Source: Acidobacteriota bacterium | GTDB lineage: Bacteria > Actinomycetota > Acidimicrobiia > Acidimicrobiales > RAAP-2 | DNA: 41,923 bases | Assembly: GCA_018970215.1 (NCBI GenBank) | Contig: JAGWWX010000007.1 | Location: forward strand, 1-41,923 | Direction of reading: 5' to 3' | Shown here: positions 33,006 through 41,314 of the stretch, piece by piece | Layout of the letters: each line of letters opens with the position of its first letter | Numbering within the stretch: the first letter of the stretch is position 1 | The notes under the pieces: model-generated | Told to the model about the DNA's origin: nothing | The model's database searches: none | Seen by the model: the letters and a program-made list of their open reading frames with translations, nothing else | Program-made: the position numbers and the translations under genes

Positions 33006-36000
33006 CTATTCGGTGCGTCGACGGGCAATCCACAGGGCGAAGAGGCCCGCGAGCACGCTCGCCGCCCCGACGGCCATCAAATTCACGATGTTAGAACCCG
33101 TGACGGCCATGGTCGGTGCGTCGCTCACCAGTGAGATCTCCGCCGCGTCACTCGGTGACGACGTGACCGACACCTCATCACCAGGATTCACCTCGTAGGT
33201 CACGGTCTGACTCCAGCTGTAGCAACCGGCACGCGAGGTAGTGACCGGACCAACGCGCACCGTGTCATCGCTCGCCACTGAGGTGGTGCCGGATTTGACG
33301 ATGGTGGCCCCCGTGAAACTGACGCCGCTGCACGATCCGTGGCGGGGTGTTACGGGACCAACAAAGCTCCACGCCAGTGTTCCGGGAGCAGTGAGGCCCG
33401 TGATCGTCACGTCATCGGCGATCCCTTCACCGACCGTCGCACGCGCCGCACTGGCGTGGGTAGACAGCGTGGCGACGGCGAGCGACTTCAGTCCCACCTT
33501 TGGTGGTTCGGCCGGCAGCGGATGCGTGGAGGGTGAGGTCACATCGGTGGCATTCGTGGCGGCCGAATTCCACGCAATCTCCGCTCCGGTGGTGACCGGC
33601 ATGCGAACGGTGATCGATGCGGTAAATCCGGCACCCTTTACAAACTGACCCGTCGCGACGAACTTCAACGCCTTCACCGAACTCGCCGGACTCGGGATGG
33701 ACGCCGACCACGAGTCGACACAACTGGGGTTTGACGCGTTGGCGTAGACCTCGGGACGACACGGATTACTCGACGTCGAGTAGTACACCGTCACGCCACT
33801 CGAGTTCGTCACTGAAACAAAACTCGCCGCGACATCACTGTCACGGGCGATGGCGCTCTGTCCGGAGCTCACTCCCATGTCGCCGACGAAGGGCAACACG
33901 TCATAGACCACGGGATTCGACAGGGTGTCGGAGCCGACGTTATTCCAATGTAAAGAGAAGACGCCGGTACCTTTCGGCCCGGTTTCGCCCACGCCCAGTG
34001 CTCCCTTCGCCACCGCATCGAGATCGCCCCGTACGGTGCTGATCAACGAAAAGGCTGCGCCCGCCGTGGTGATGGCGAGTGAGGATCGCGCTCGGCAGAA
34101 CTGCTCCGAGAGCTTGCCGTCACCGGCGAGATCTTCGCGATTATCGGACAGCAGTTCCGTCGTGGACACGCCTCCCGTGTCTTGGCCGGGGGTGGCGCAC
34201 GCTGCGTGTAACTGACTGGGCGCTACCCCGAACTGGAAGATCTCCGCGGTGTTGGCGTAGACCCCGTAGTCCGTCGGCGTGGTCACCTTGATCATGCCGG
34301 CCGGTAGTGCGATCGTCCACTGTCCCGCGCTATCGAAACTCCAACGTGACACGGTGATGCGTAGCAAGTCACGACCGGAATGTCGATAGTCCGTCGTTCG
34401 ACTCACGGTCGCCGTCACTGTCTTTCCGACTCCCGTGCCACCGGGGGTGAGTGTGACGTTGACAGAGGTCACGGGATTGGACCACGACATTCCGAGTGGT
34501 AAGAGATCGGTCAACACGATGTCGTGAGGCGTCGGTACGGCCGGAATCGCGGCCGAGCCCGTCATGTTCACGGCGGTCGTCCCGCCACCCGCTGCGCCCG
34601 TCGGCCCGAATTCCGTCGCGATACCCAATTGAACTCGAGGCGGAACGACGAACAGACTCGCGAAGCCCGTCTTCGGAGTCAAGTCTGTTCCGAGCGTGAG
34701 CTGTGGATACAGCGTGACGGTGTTCTTTAGTTCGTTCAACCCCCCATGCAGTTCCGACAGAGCCTGAACAGCGTGACCAAAGAACTGAAGGTTGAGAGTT
34801 CGTACGCGGAGATTCGCGTTCGCGGGAAAGTTCAACTTCGCAATCGTGGCACCCGAGGGCACCGCAAAGTACACGACCGTCATGTTGCTGGTCACCGTGC
34901 CAATGGGAGCCAGCGTGATAGCGGACCCATCGCTGAGCGTGGCGGTCGGTCGCCACCCGCCCGTGACGGCCCGACCGACTCCCAGGATGTCCGTCGGAGC
35001 TCCGTCGGTGCGTACCGCCACGACCGATGTGACGAATGCGGGATGGGCGCAGACCGGTGCGGAAACGGCCGGTGAGGAGTAGACATTTCCCACCAGATTG
35101 TCGAGACACGGCAGTGCGTCAACAATGTGGGCGTAGTACGTGCTGACCATTCCCGACCACACCATGACCCGGAAGTTTGCGGGGGCCGAGTTCGGGGCGA
35201 AGGTGGGTTTTTCGGCGGTGGGTAGCCAGTTACCGGCGTAGGTCGCGATGTACTGATTACCGGTGGACACCCCCGCTTGCGCGAGCGGACCCATGGCGTA
35301 CTTGTAGACCTGCATGTAACTTCCCGGATCGAGCGGCGGGAAGAGAACAAAGTTGATGTCCGTCGACGCCGACGTGCTGGACGTGACGCCCGCCGGAACA
35401 GTGGCATCGGGACCGACGCCACTAAAGGTCACGCGGTTAGTTGAGGGTTGAATGGCGGGCACCGTGGACGGTCCGCGCACCGTGACGAGGTACGTCGTCG
35501 GTCCGGCGGCCGTTGGGGCGCACCCCGTCGGTAGATCGGTCTCATGTCCCGCACCGACGCTCCACGTCACGGTACGAGTGCCGGCGTTGTAGGTCCCGGC
35601 GGGAGTGGACGACACATACGTCGTGTTGTTCGGAATGGTGTCAACAATCGACGAACTGACGAGCTGTAGTGATCCCGATGCGGTCTGAGAACACTTGACA
35701 CCCACGCTGAAGGTGATGTCGTGATTGATCTGGTACACCTGTCCACCGTCGCGGGTCGCGCTCGTCACCGAAAGTGTCGGCGCTGCCGTGACTGTGGCGG
35801 CGGCCGATGACGGAGCGGTCACCGTCGTTATGGTGTCGCCACTCACGCTGGGGGTCACCGTCCACGACGTGTGATTGGGCGTCACGATATTCGGCGGAGT
35901 AACTCTCAGGGTCACGGTACCGGAGTAGCCAGCGATAAAGATGGCGTCGCTCAAACCGATAACAAAGTCATTACCGGACACCGCGGGTGTGCCCGTGATT

Positions 36001-36335
36001 AAGCCCACGCTGCCACTGGTAACGGAGTATGTCCACTGACCCGATGTCATCGACGGTGTCGTCGACGTGGAGAGAGGTATACGCACCTCTGCGTTTGGTC
36101 CGCACTGCGCACCGGCGGTGCCTTGACATGACACGGCGATGGAGTAGGTAAAAACCGTTCCCGACGCATGCGTTTGCGTCGACGGCGACACCGTCACGAG
36201 TGCACTTTGGCCGGCTCCCGCTTGTGCGCCCTCGGGCCAGACGGCTCCCAGAGTCGCCGAGATCGCAATGAACAGTGTCAATGCCACGGCGACTCGCACA
36301 ATGAGTGCAATAGGAGAAAGACGTTCCGAAACCAA
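33006..36335 (-). CDS. Large secreted DUF11-like surface protein with sorting-like C-terminus
   Basis: This is a 1109-residue Ser/Thr/Val-rich protein. It has a signal peptide at about 1-39 (hydrophobic AVALTLFIAISATLGAV, then AQA-GAG). Beta-sandwich-like segments follow, the clearest at about 205-290 (VDTIPNNTTYVSSTPAG, TVTWSVG), a DUF11/TIGR01451-type consensus, and VVYDVLPFVGDMG at 809, a motif of Gram-positive surface proteins. The C-terminus has MAVTG (1076-1080), a hydrophobic helix and ARRRTE, the layout of a sortase substrate. It lies 40 bases after clpP and 76 before clpX, on the same strand. The start is TTG at 36335 or GTG at 36299; neither has a clear Shine-Dalgarno site. The function is probably adhesion or cell-surface structure (inference). 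Confidence 0.85.
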   Translation of the reverse strand: MVSERLSPIALIVRVAVALTLFIAISATLGAVWPEGAQAGAGQSALVTVSPSTQTHASGTVFTYSIAVSCQGTAGAQCGPNAEVRIPLSTSTTPSMTSGQWTYSVTSGSVGLITGTPAVSGNDFVIGLSDAIFIAGYSGTVTLRVTPPNIVTPNHTSWTVTPSVSGDTITTVTAPSSAAATVTAAPTLSVTSATRDGGQVYQINHDITFSVGVKCSQTASGSLQLVSSSIVDTIPNNTTYVSSTPAGTYNAGTRTVTWSVGAGHETDLPTGCAPTAAGPTTYLVTVRGPSTVPAIQPSTNRVTFSGVGPDATVPAGVTSSTSASTDINFVLFPPLDPGSYMQVYKYAMGPLAQAGVSTGNQYIATYAGNWLPTAEKPTFAPNSAPANFRVMVWSGMVSTYYAHIVDALPCLDNLVGNVYSSPAVSAPVCAHPAFVTSVVAVRTDGAPTDILGVGRAVTGGWRPTATLSDGSAITLAPIGTVTSNMTVVYFAVPSGATIAKLNFPANANLRVRTLNLQFFGHAVQALSELHGGLNELKNTVTLYPQLTLGTDLTPKTGFASLFVVPPRVQLGIATEFGPTGAAGGGTTAVNMTGSAAIPAVPTPHDIVLTDLLPLGMSWSNPVTSVNVTLTPGGTGVGKTVTATVSRTTDYRHSGRDLLRITVSRWSFDSAGQWTIALPAGMIKVTTPTDYGVYANTAEIFQFGVAPSQLHAACATPGQDTGGVSTTELLSDNREDLAGDGKLSEQFCRARSSLAITTAGAAFSLISTVRGDLDAVAKGALGVGETGPKGTGVFSLHWNNVGSDTLSNPVVYDVLPFVGDMGVSSGQSAIARDSDVAASFVSVTNSSGVTVYYSTSSNPCRPEVYANASNPSCVDSWSASIPSPASSVKALKFVATGQFVKGAGFTASITVRMPVTTGAEIAWNSAATNATDVTSPSTHPLPAEPPKVGLKSLAVATLSTHASAARATVGEGIADDVTITGLTAPGTLAWSFVGPVTPRHGSCSGVSFTGATIVKSGTTSVASDDTVRVGPVTTSRAGCYSWSQTVTYEVNPGDEVSVTSSPSDAAEISLVSDAPTMAVTGSNIVNLMAVGAASVLAGLFALWIARRRTE

Positions 36336-36375
36336 CGAATTCAGAGCGTAGACCGAAAGTCGGTCGATTTAGTGG

Positions 36376-36984
36376 TTATACGCGACGGCTGATGACTTCG
36401 TCGATAACCCCGTAGGTGACGGATTCATCGGCCGTCATAATGAAGTCGCGATCGGTGTCCTTCGTAATCCGCGCCACGTCTTGACCCGTATCGGCCGCGA
36501 GCATCTCATTCAACAGGTCGCGAATACGCAAGATTTCCTTCGCCTGGAGTTCGATGTCGGATGCCTGACCACCGACACCACCCCACGGTTGGTGGAGCAG
36601 AACTCGAGCGTGCGGGAGGGCGTAGCGCTTCCCCTTCGTACCGGCCGCCAAGAGCACCGCAGCGGCCGACGCGGCTTGACCGAAGCAGAACGTAGAGACA
36701 TCAGGTTTGATGTACTTCATCGTGTCGTAAATAGCTAGCAGTCCCGTGACGTCGCCGCCCGGCGAATTGATGTACAGGTGAATGTCCTTGTCCGGGTCTT
36801 CTGACTCCAAAAAGAGCATCTGCGCACAGATCAGGTTCGACACCGTGTCATCGACGGGAGTGCCCAAGAAAATGATGCGCTCACGCAACAGGCGCGAGTA
36901 CAAGTCGTAGGCTCGCTCGCCGCGGGCCGACGACTCCACCACGGTGGGGACGAGGTAGTTGTTAAAACGGTAGGAACTGTTCAT
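36376..36984 (-). CDS. clpP: ATP-dependent Clp protease proteolytic subunit
   Basis: ClpP is the barrel serine protease that works with ClpX. The 202-residue protein has the catalytic triad S106 ([10 protein letters not shown]), H131 (LLHQPWGG) and D180 (TDRDFIM), and the oxyanion segment INSPGGDV. The ATG at 36984 lies 20 bases after the tig stop. A TAGGGT box seven bases upstream might give an extra, nearly leaderless promoter. Only one clpP copy is in this window. Confidence 0.98.
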   Translation of the reverse strand: MNSSYRFNNYLVPTVVESSARGERAYDLYSRLLRERIIFLGTPVDDTVSNLICAQMLFLESEDPDKDIHLYINSPGGDVTGLLAIYDTMKYIKPDVSTFCFGQAASAAAVLLAAGTKGKRYALPHARVLLHQPWGGVGGQASDIELQAKEILRIRDLLNEMLAADTGQDVARITKDTDRDFIMTADESVTYGVIDEVISRRV

Positions 36985-36991
36985 TGGTCTT

Positions 36992-36997
36992 ACCCTA
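36992..36997 (-). promoter_or_regulatory. Possible -10 box of clpP
   Basis: TAGGGT lies seven bases (AAGACCA) before the clpP ATG in the short tig-clpP gap. The spacing is one base longer than in the clearer leaderless cases, and AGGG could equally be a weak ribosome binding site. Confidence 0.25.
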
Positions 36998-37004
36998 CCG
37001 ACCC

Positions 37005-38339
37005 CTAGTTACCGAACACGTCAGATTGATTGGACTCGAAGAGAGACTTTTCGATCTCCGCGCCATTGGGGTCCACGTACGTCACATTCTCGTAGAGCCA
37101 ACGCGACGCCTTGAGTTTCGTTACTTCCGCGCGGAATGCGACGACGCGACCACTGTCACGCAGATTCTCACGCAATATCTCCACATCGGCGCCCATCGAC
37201 TCCGCCGTGGTCACCAACTCATCATTCACTTCGTCATCGGTCGCTTCGAGTCCCTCGGCGCGCGCCACGGCACGCAGAGCCAGATCGATGCGAACCGCGC
37301 GCTGGGCGTCGTCCGTAAAGAGCTTGCTGAGTTCTTCAATTGTTTGATTCGTCACCCGCAAGAAGGTCTGAACATCGAGACCTTGGTTCGAAAGTCGGTG
37401 TTCAAGGTCATGCAGGCGATACTCCGCCTCGGTTGCGACGAGCGTCGCGGGAAGGAGTGACTCGTCCAAGAGCTCGCCGAGCGCCTGCAGCGTCGCGTCG
37501 CGACGTGACATCTGCGCCTCCACAATTTTGCGCTTCGTAATCTCCTCGGCGATGCCCTCACGCAGTGCCGCCACGGTGGCGTACTCCGAATTCGCCTCCA
37601 CCCACTCATCAGTGAGGTCGGGAAGGATTTGTTCGCTGACCTCGTGGATGGTGAACTTCCATGTCATCGGCACACCACCGGGGCCGCGCCCGATGTTCTC
37701 GAGGGTCTCGCCGGCCTTGAGTCCAATCATCAGTTCATCGACACCGTCGGTGAGTCGGTCGGTACCCACTTCGTAGGTGTAGTCATCGATGTCGATGTTG
37801 TTCTCTTCGTCGGCGGGATCGACGCCAATGACGTGAAGTCGCACGAAGTCCCCCGTCGCCACTCCCCGATCAACGGTCCGCAGTTCCGCGTCTGCGGTCA
37901 ACAGATTCTTTACCCGCGCGTCAATGTCGTCATCGGTGGCGTAGGGCGCCGGAATCGTCACCGTCAAGTTTCGGTGACCGCCGATAGATAGCTCCGGACG
38001 AACTTCGACTTCCGCCTCGAACACCACGCCACCCTCGACTTCACCGGACACGATGTGAATCTGTGGTTGGCCGATGGGATCAATCAACGTGTCAGCTACC
38101 GCGCGAGCGTAAAAGTCGGGGAGAGCGGCGTTTAACGCTTCGGCCCGTAGAACACGAGGTCCACCAATACGGGACTCAATGAGTGCACGGGGTGCTTTAC
38201 CTTTACGAAAACCCTTCACCGAGATGTCGTTGGCGAAGGCCTTGGCGGTCGCGTCCACGGCAAGGTCAATCGCTGATTCTTCAACTTCAACGGTGAGCTT
38301 GACGCGATTGTTGTCCAGGGTGGTAGCGGATGCTTGCAT
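37005..38339 (-). CDS. tig: Trigger factor
   Basis: Trigger factor is the ribosome-bound folding chaperone and prolyl isomerase. The start is ATG at 38339 ([19 protein letters not shown]), with GAGGG about four bases upstream; earlier in-frame codons do not look like protein. The 444-residue protein has the ribosome-docking loop [17 protein letters not shown], a PPIase domain at about 145-235, and a helical C-terminal chaperone domain. It is followed by clpP in the usual tig-clpP order. Confidence 0.96.
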   Translation of the reverse strand: MQASATTLDNNRVKLTVEVEESAIDLAVDATAKAFANDISVKGFRKGKAPRALIESRIGGPRVLRAEALNAALPDFYARAVADTLIDPIGQPQIHIVSGEVEGGVVFEAEVEVRPELSIGGHRNLTVTIPAPYATDDDIDARVKNLLTADAELRTVDRGVATGDFVRLHVIGVDPADEENNIDIDDYTYEVGTDRLTDGVDELMIGLKAGETLENIGRGPGGVPMTWKFTIHEVSEQILPDLTDEWVEANSEYATVAALREGIAEEITKRKIVEAQMSRRDATLQALGELLDESLLPATLVATEAEYRLHDLEHRLSNQGLDVQTFLRVTNQTIEELSKLFTDDAQRAVRIDLALRAVARAEGLEATDDEVNDELVTTAESMGADVEILRENLRDSGRVVAFRAEVTKLKASRWLYENVTYVDPNGAEIEKSLFESNQSDVFGN

Positions 38340-38412
38340 AAGACCCTCAAGGTTAGACCCTGCGACCGACTGGCCCACCCGGGGCGACAGCGCCCACGAG
38401 GTCGCCGACTGA

Positions 38413-39222
38413 CTAAATCATGATGGCGAGACCTTCGGCGATTCGCCCGGCCAAATCTCTGTCCCCCCGCACATCCGTTGCCGACGCCTCAAGAAACGCC
38501 CGCGCGGTGATCCGCCCGGCCGCGCGGCGCCAAAAGAGAGCGGCGGGCGTCGAGATCTCAAGTGTGGGTTCGCCCGACGTCGATGCGGCGGTGGCACGCC
38601 CATCGACCACCACGATGTCCGTTGTGCGCGCCAATCGACCGGAGATGTTGACGCGGACTCGCGAACCGTCCGGTGCCGCGGCCCGCTTTCCAATCACGTA
38701 GGGAAGAGCGGCCTCGAACCGATTGAGCACCACTTCCTCCCCCACGCCGTGATCGTCGCTCGGCATCGCCAACCCATCACGGATGTCTTGAAGGTGAATC
38801 CACGAATCGAGAAGTCGTGTCTCCATAAAGCGGTGGTACGGAGCTTCCCCTTCGGGGCTCCAGCCGAGAACCGACCATTCGTCATCCCCCAGGGCCTCTA
38901 ACCGGCTCAGCGCTCGCGTGGTGACGCGCCGGAACTCTTCGACGACTTCGTCACGAGACTTCGAACGTCGCTCGTGAACGAAGGCTTCGTTGAGGGCGCC
39001 GATGTCATTGCGCACGTAGTCCGGCCGCTCTTCGGGGCCCGAGGGCATCGGCTCCCCGAGCAACATGAGTTCGAAGCCGACGAGATGGCTGACGACATCG
39101 CGAACCGACCAGCCGGGACACGGCGTCGGCGCCAGAAGCTCACTCTCGGAAAGTGACGAAATCAGTCGGTCGGTCTCGCCCCACGTATCACGGAGTGCCG
39201 CCACGAGCCACTCGTACGCCAT
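38413..39222 (-). CDS. DinB/maleylpyruvate isomerase family protein (TIGR03083-like)
   Basis: This is a 269-residue protein with an N-terminal DinB-type four-helix domain and an SCP2-like C-terminal domain. The likely metal triad is H46 (CPGWSVRDVVSHLVGFE), D139 and H143 (RLLDSWIHLQDIRDG), matching the H...E/DxxxH pattern of mycothiol-dependent maleylpyruvate isomerase. The family implies a mycothiol-using actinobacterium. The real substrate is unknown. The ATG at 39222 has a near-perfect AAGGAGGA site seven bases upstream. It stands alone, upstream of tig but 73 bases away. Confidence 0.85.
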   Translation of the reverse strand: MAYEWLVAALRDTWGETDRLISSLSESELLAPTPCPGWSVRDVVSHLVGFELMLLGEPMPSGPEERPDYVRNDIGALNEAFVHERRSKSRDEVVEEFRRVTTRALSRLEALGDDEWSVLGWSPEGEAPYHRFMETRLLDSWIHLQDIRDGLAMPSDDHGVGEEVVLNRFEAALPYVIGKRAAAPDGSRVRVNISGRLARTTDIVVVDGRATAASTSGEPTLEISTPAALFWRRAAGRITARAFLEASATDVRGDRDLAGRIAEGLAIMI

Positions 39223-39268
39223 CGCGAATCCTCCTTCGTCCGATTTCGTTTAGGGTTAGTAGACCACA

Positions 39269-39346
39269 CGGGAAGTAGCGCAGCTTGGTTAGCGCGCCTG
39301 CTTTGGGAGCAGGAGGCCGCGGGTTCGAATCCCGCCTTCCCGACCA
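39269..39346 (+). tRNA. tRNA-Pro(TGG)
   Basis: A full cloverleaf can be drawn: acceptor CGGGAAG/CTTCCCG, anticodon arm CCTGC-TTTGGGA-GCAGG with anticodon TGG, T-arm GCGGG-TTCGAAT-CCCGC, and an encoded CCA at 39344-39346. It lies on the opposite strand between the DinB and EthD genes. Confidence 0.97.
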
Positions 39347-39353
39347 GATCGAA

Positions 39354-39638
39354 CTAGACGATTTCGCTGATCTGCATCACCGGGTTAATCGTCGTGAAGT
39401 TGGCGACGTCGGCGATGACGGCGGCAGAGTCGGGCGAACCCATTGCCGCACCGAGTGCATCCATCGATTCAAACGTGACGTGAACAGCGGCCACGTACGG
39501 TCCGTTGACGCCCTTTTCAATCACGGCGTCGCTCAAGCCCCAGGCGGCCTTTGCCATGGGGACGTGCGTTGCGGCGTAGTAGTCGTGGTCGAAGGTCGCA
39601 CCCTCGGTGACGGGATACATAACAGAAACTCGAATCAT
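39354..39638 (-). CDS. EthD-domain protein (dimeric alpha-beta barrel)
   Basis: This is a 94-residue protein with the EthD/TIGR02118 pattern MIRVSVMYPVTEGATFDHDYY..THVPMAK. The conserved core is Tyr24-Tyr25-x-x-Thr-His29, given here as residue positions near the N-terminus. Such proteins form dimeric ferredoxin-like barrels; their functions vary and are mostly unknown. The ATG at 39638 is preceded by TATGGT at six bases with no Shine-Dalgarno site. It ends eight bases from tRNA-Pro, which runs the other way. Confidence 0.88.
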   Translation of the reverse strand: MIRVSVMYPVTEGATFDHDYYAATHVPMAKAAWGLSDAVIEKGVNGPYVAAVHVTFESMDALGAAMGSPDSAAVIADVANFTTINPVMQISEIV

Positions 39639-39644
39639 GGTGTC

Positions 39645-39650
39645 ACCATA
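39645..39650 (-). promoter_or_regulatory. Putative -10 box of the EthD gene (leaderless layout)
   Basis: TATGGT on the minus strand, six bases (GACACC) before the ATG at 39638. Confidence 0.45.
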
Positions 39651-39717
39651 CCCCCCCACCACCCATCCAGCGGGACCTTCGATTCCGCTACTTCATTTCC
39701 GACGGTTCGTATGGTCG

Positions 39718-40920
39718 CTAATCAAGTAGCCAGAAGTACGTGGAAAACGTTCCGGGCCACGCGGTCGTCTTCAGTACCGTACGAGCCGTTGTCGCGGGAG
39801 GCGTCCACCGCGATACCGTCCACTCACCAAAGCACTCCGAATTCGGCTGTTGGTTATAGATCGAATCTCCCGCCTGACCCAACGTCGTGCCGTAGGCCAC
39901 TGACGGAGGAATCCCCTTCGTCGTGGTGCGGTCGCCGACCACCCGCTCGAGACCACCGGGACCGCAGGTGGCGTCCCAGTGCACATAGGAATTTCCCGCC
40001 GCGATCCATCGTCCAGAAAAGCCATATTCAATACCGCCCGACGCCGTGAGGAATCCCGGAATGGGCGTCACGGGAGTGGCGGTGTTGCGCGCCGTATCAA
40101 ACGAATAAAGACGCGTGTTGTACTCCGCACTAATAACACACTGGGCGAGAATCGTCGACGACGACTCCCACTTAATCGGATTGCAGTTCTCATGTTGCGG
40201 CGCGACCAGCGTCTCGGTCTCCCCACGGGAGAGATCGGTCACGCGAACTCCCCGAGCCGGACAGGCCACCGATCGCCCATCTTTGGCGTACTTCGCTACG
40301 TCCCATGTACACCCAAGTCCGTGAAGGTTGTAGGGCCGCCCGCCGTCGAGTGGCACTACGCGACCGGCCGAGTTTTTCCATCCCCCCTCTCGTGATGTCA
40401 CGACGACTGCCGATCCATCGGAGGTAAAGAAGTGAACGAATCGAGCAACATCTATTTCGTCCTGGGACCTGCCGTACCGCGAAGGGAATGCGAACACTGT
40501 GCGCACGGCCATCGATTGAATGTCAATACGAACGACCGCATGGCGTGTCGCTGCGAGTAGGTATCGACCGTTGTGACTCCACTCCAGGAGGTTCGTCAAC
40601 GGCAGCGGGCCGAGATCAAACAACTGCCCTTCTGGGCTCGCCAGAGTGAGGTGGTAGTCGCGGTCAATATTGCGATACCTCGCCTCACCGTGTACGGAGT
40701 ATTCGTTTGACACGGGCGAATACAGACCCACACCCCATCCGATACCCACGCTCACCCAGGGAACATGGGTGGCATTCTGCATGCCGGCAATCGGTGCGGG
40801 AGCTCGAAAGAATCGAGGCTGCGAGGCGATGGAGGTTGCAGCCGCCCATCCTGCGCCACACGTCAACGCAACGAGAGCGAAGATGGGGATTCCGCGCCGT
40901 AGCGTCCGCTTGCTTAACAC
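39718..40920 (-). CDS. Secreted protein, beta-propeller-like, unknown function
   Basis: This is a 400-residue protein with an N-terminal signal or anchor (basic SKRTLRRG, then IPIFALVALTCGAGWAA). The rest has repeated short beta motifs such as LEWSHNGRYLLAATRHAVVRIDI and VHFFTSDGSAVVVTS, and YGFSGRWIAAGN, as in TolB/WD40-like propellers. There are several Cys, suggesting disulfides outside the cell. No catalytic motif was recognised. The GTG at 40920 has GAGGAG about seven bases upstream. It lies just downstream of tRNA-Arg on the same strand. I do not recognise a named family. Confidence 0.75.
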   Translation of the reverse strand: MLSKRTLRRGIPIFALVALTCGAGWAAATSIASQPRFFRAPAPIAGMQNATHVPWVSVGIGWGVGLYSPVSNEYSVHGEARYRNIDRDYHLTLASPEGQLFDLGPLPLTNLLEWSHNGRYLLAATRHAVVRIDIQSMAVRTVFAFPSRYGRSQDEIDVARFVHFFTSDGSAVVVTSREGGWKNSAGRVVPLDGGRPYNLHGLGCTWDVAKYAKDGRSVACPARGVRVTDLSRGETETLVAPQHENCNPIKWESSSTILAQCVISAEYNTRLYSFDTARNTATPVTPIPGFLTASGGIEYGFSGRWIAAGNSYVHWDATCGPGGLERVVGDRTTTKGIPPSVAYGTTLGQAGDSIYNQQPNSECFGEWTVSRWTPPATTARTVLKTTAWPGTFSTYFWLLD

Positions 40921-40938
40921 AGCATTCTCCTCTCAGCG

Positions 40939-41012
40939 TGCCTCCGGCAGGAGTCGAACCCGCAACCTGATGGGTAGAAACCATCTGCTCTATCCAGTTG
41001 AGCTACAGAGGC
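40939..41012 (-). tRNA. tRNA-Arg(TCT)
   Basis: The minus strand gives acceptor GCCTCTG/CGGAGGC (one G-T pair), D-arm with AGCTCAACTGGATAGAGCA, anticodon arm GATGG-TTTCTAC-CCATC with anticodon TCT, and T-arm with GTTCGACTCC. No CCA is encoded; CGC follows the discriminator A. It reads AGA codons. Confidence 0.96.
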
Positions 41013-41114
41013 GTGCTCTCAGCGTAGTAAGGCGCCTCACGAAGGGTCGAGGTTGCCATGACGAGTTCCGCCGTGAAACCCCGAATCCCTTCATATGTAA
41101 TAATGAGGGGGCTT

Positions 41115-41192
41115 GGTGGGCGTAGCTCAGCTGGTTAGAGCGCCGCGCTGTGGCCGCGGAGGTCACGGGTTCGAGCCCCGCCGTCCACCCCA
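41115..41192 (+). tRNA. tRNA-His(GTG)
   Basis: Acceptor GTGGGCG/CGTCCAC with the extra G at -1 (41115) opposite C73, anticodon arm CCGCG-CTGTGGC-CGCGG with anticodon GTG, T-arm with GGTTCGAGCCCC, and an encoded CCA at 41190-41192. A TAATAAT stretch at 41098-41104 is a plausible -10. It is divergent from tRNA-Arg. Confidence 0.97.
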
Positions 41193-41198
41193 CGCACA

Positions 41199-41236
41199 CC
41201 AGAACCGGTCGCCTCGCGACCGGTTCTGGTCTTTTT
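41199..41236 (+). terminator. Intrinsic terminator after tRNA-His
   Basis: A perfect 14-bp stem (CCAGAACCGGTCGC with its complement) encloses a CTC loop and is followed by TCTTTTT. It isolates tRNA-His from the aldehyde dehydrogenase gene. Confidence 0.93.
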
Positions 41237-41314
41237 CACCGCAATGAATCGTTTCTGCGGGGAGTAGATTCACTTTCAGCGCCACCGAGGCGCGAGTTAA
41301 GCAAGGGGGCTTCC

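Noticed and set aside
34369-35109. 246-codon open frame on the minus strand inside the large surface-protein gene
   Set aside because: It is another frame of the same strand, rich in Arg, Ser and His with no fold-like pattern. The 1109-residue frame has a signal peptide and a sorting-like tail.
38382-38395. Terminator in the DinB-tig gap
   Set aside because: GGGCG-ACAG-CGCCC forms a small hairpin but has no T-run on either strand; too weak to call.
41237-41314. Small gene between the tRNA-His terminator and the aldehyde dehydrogenase
   Set aside because: No open frame with a credible start; the stretch looks like promoter and leader, with a GCGCC-ACCGA-GGCGC repeat.
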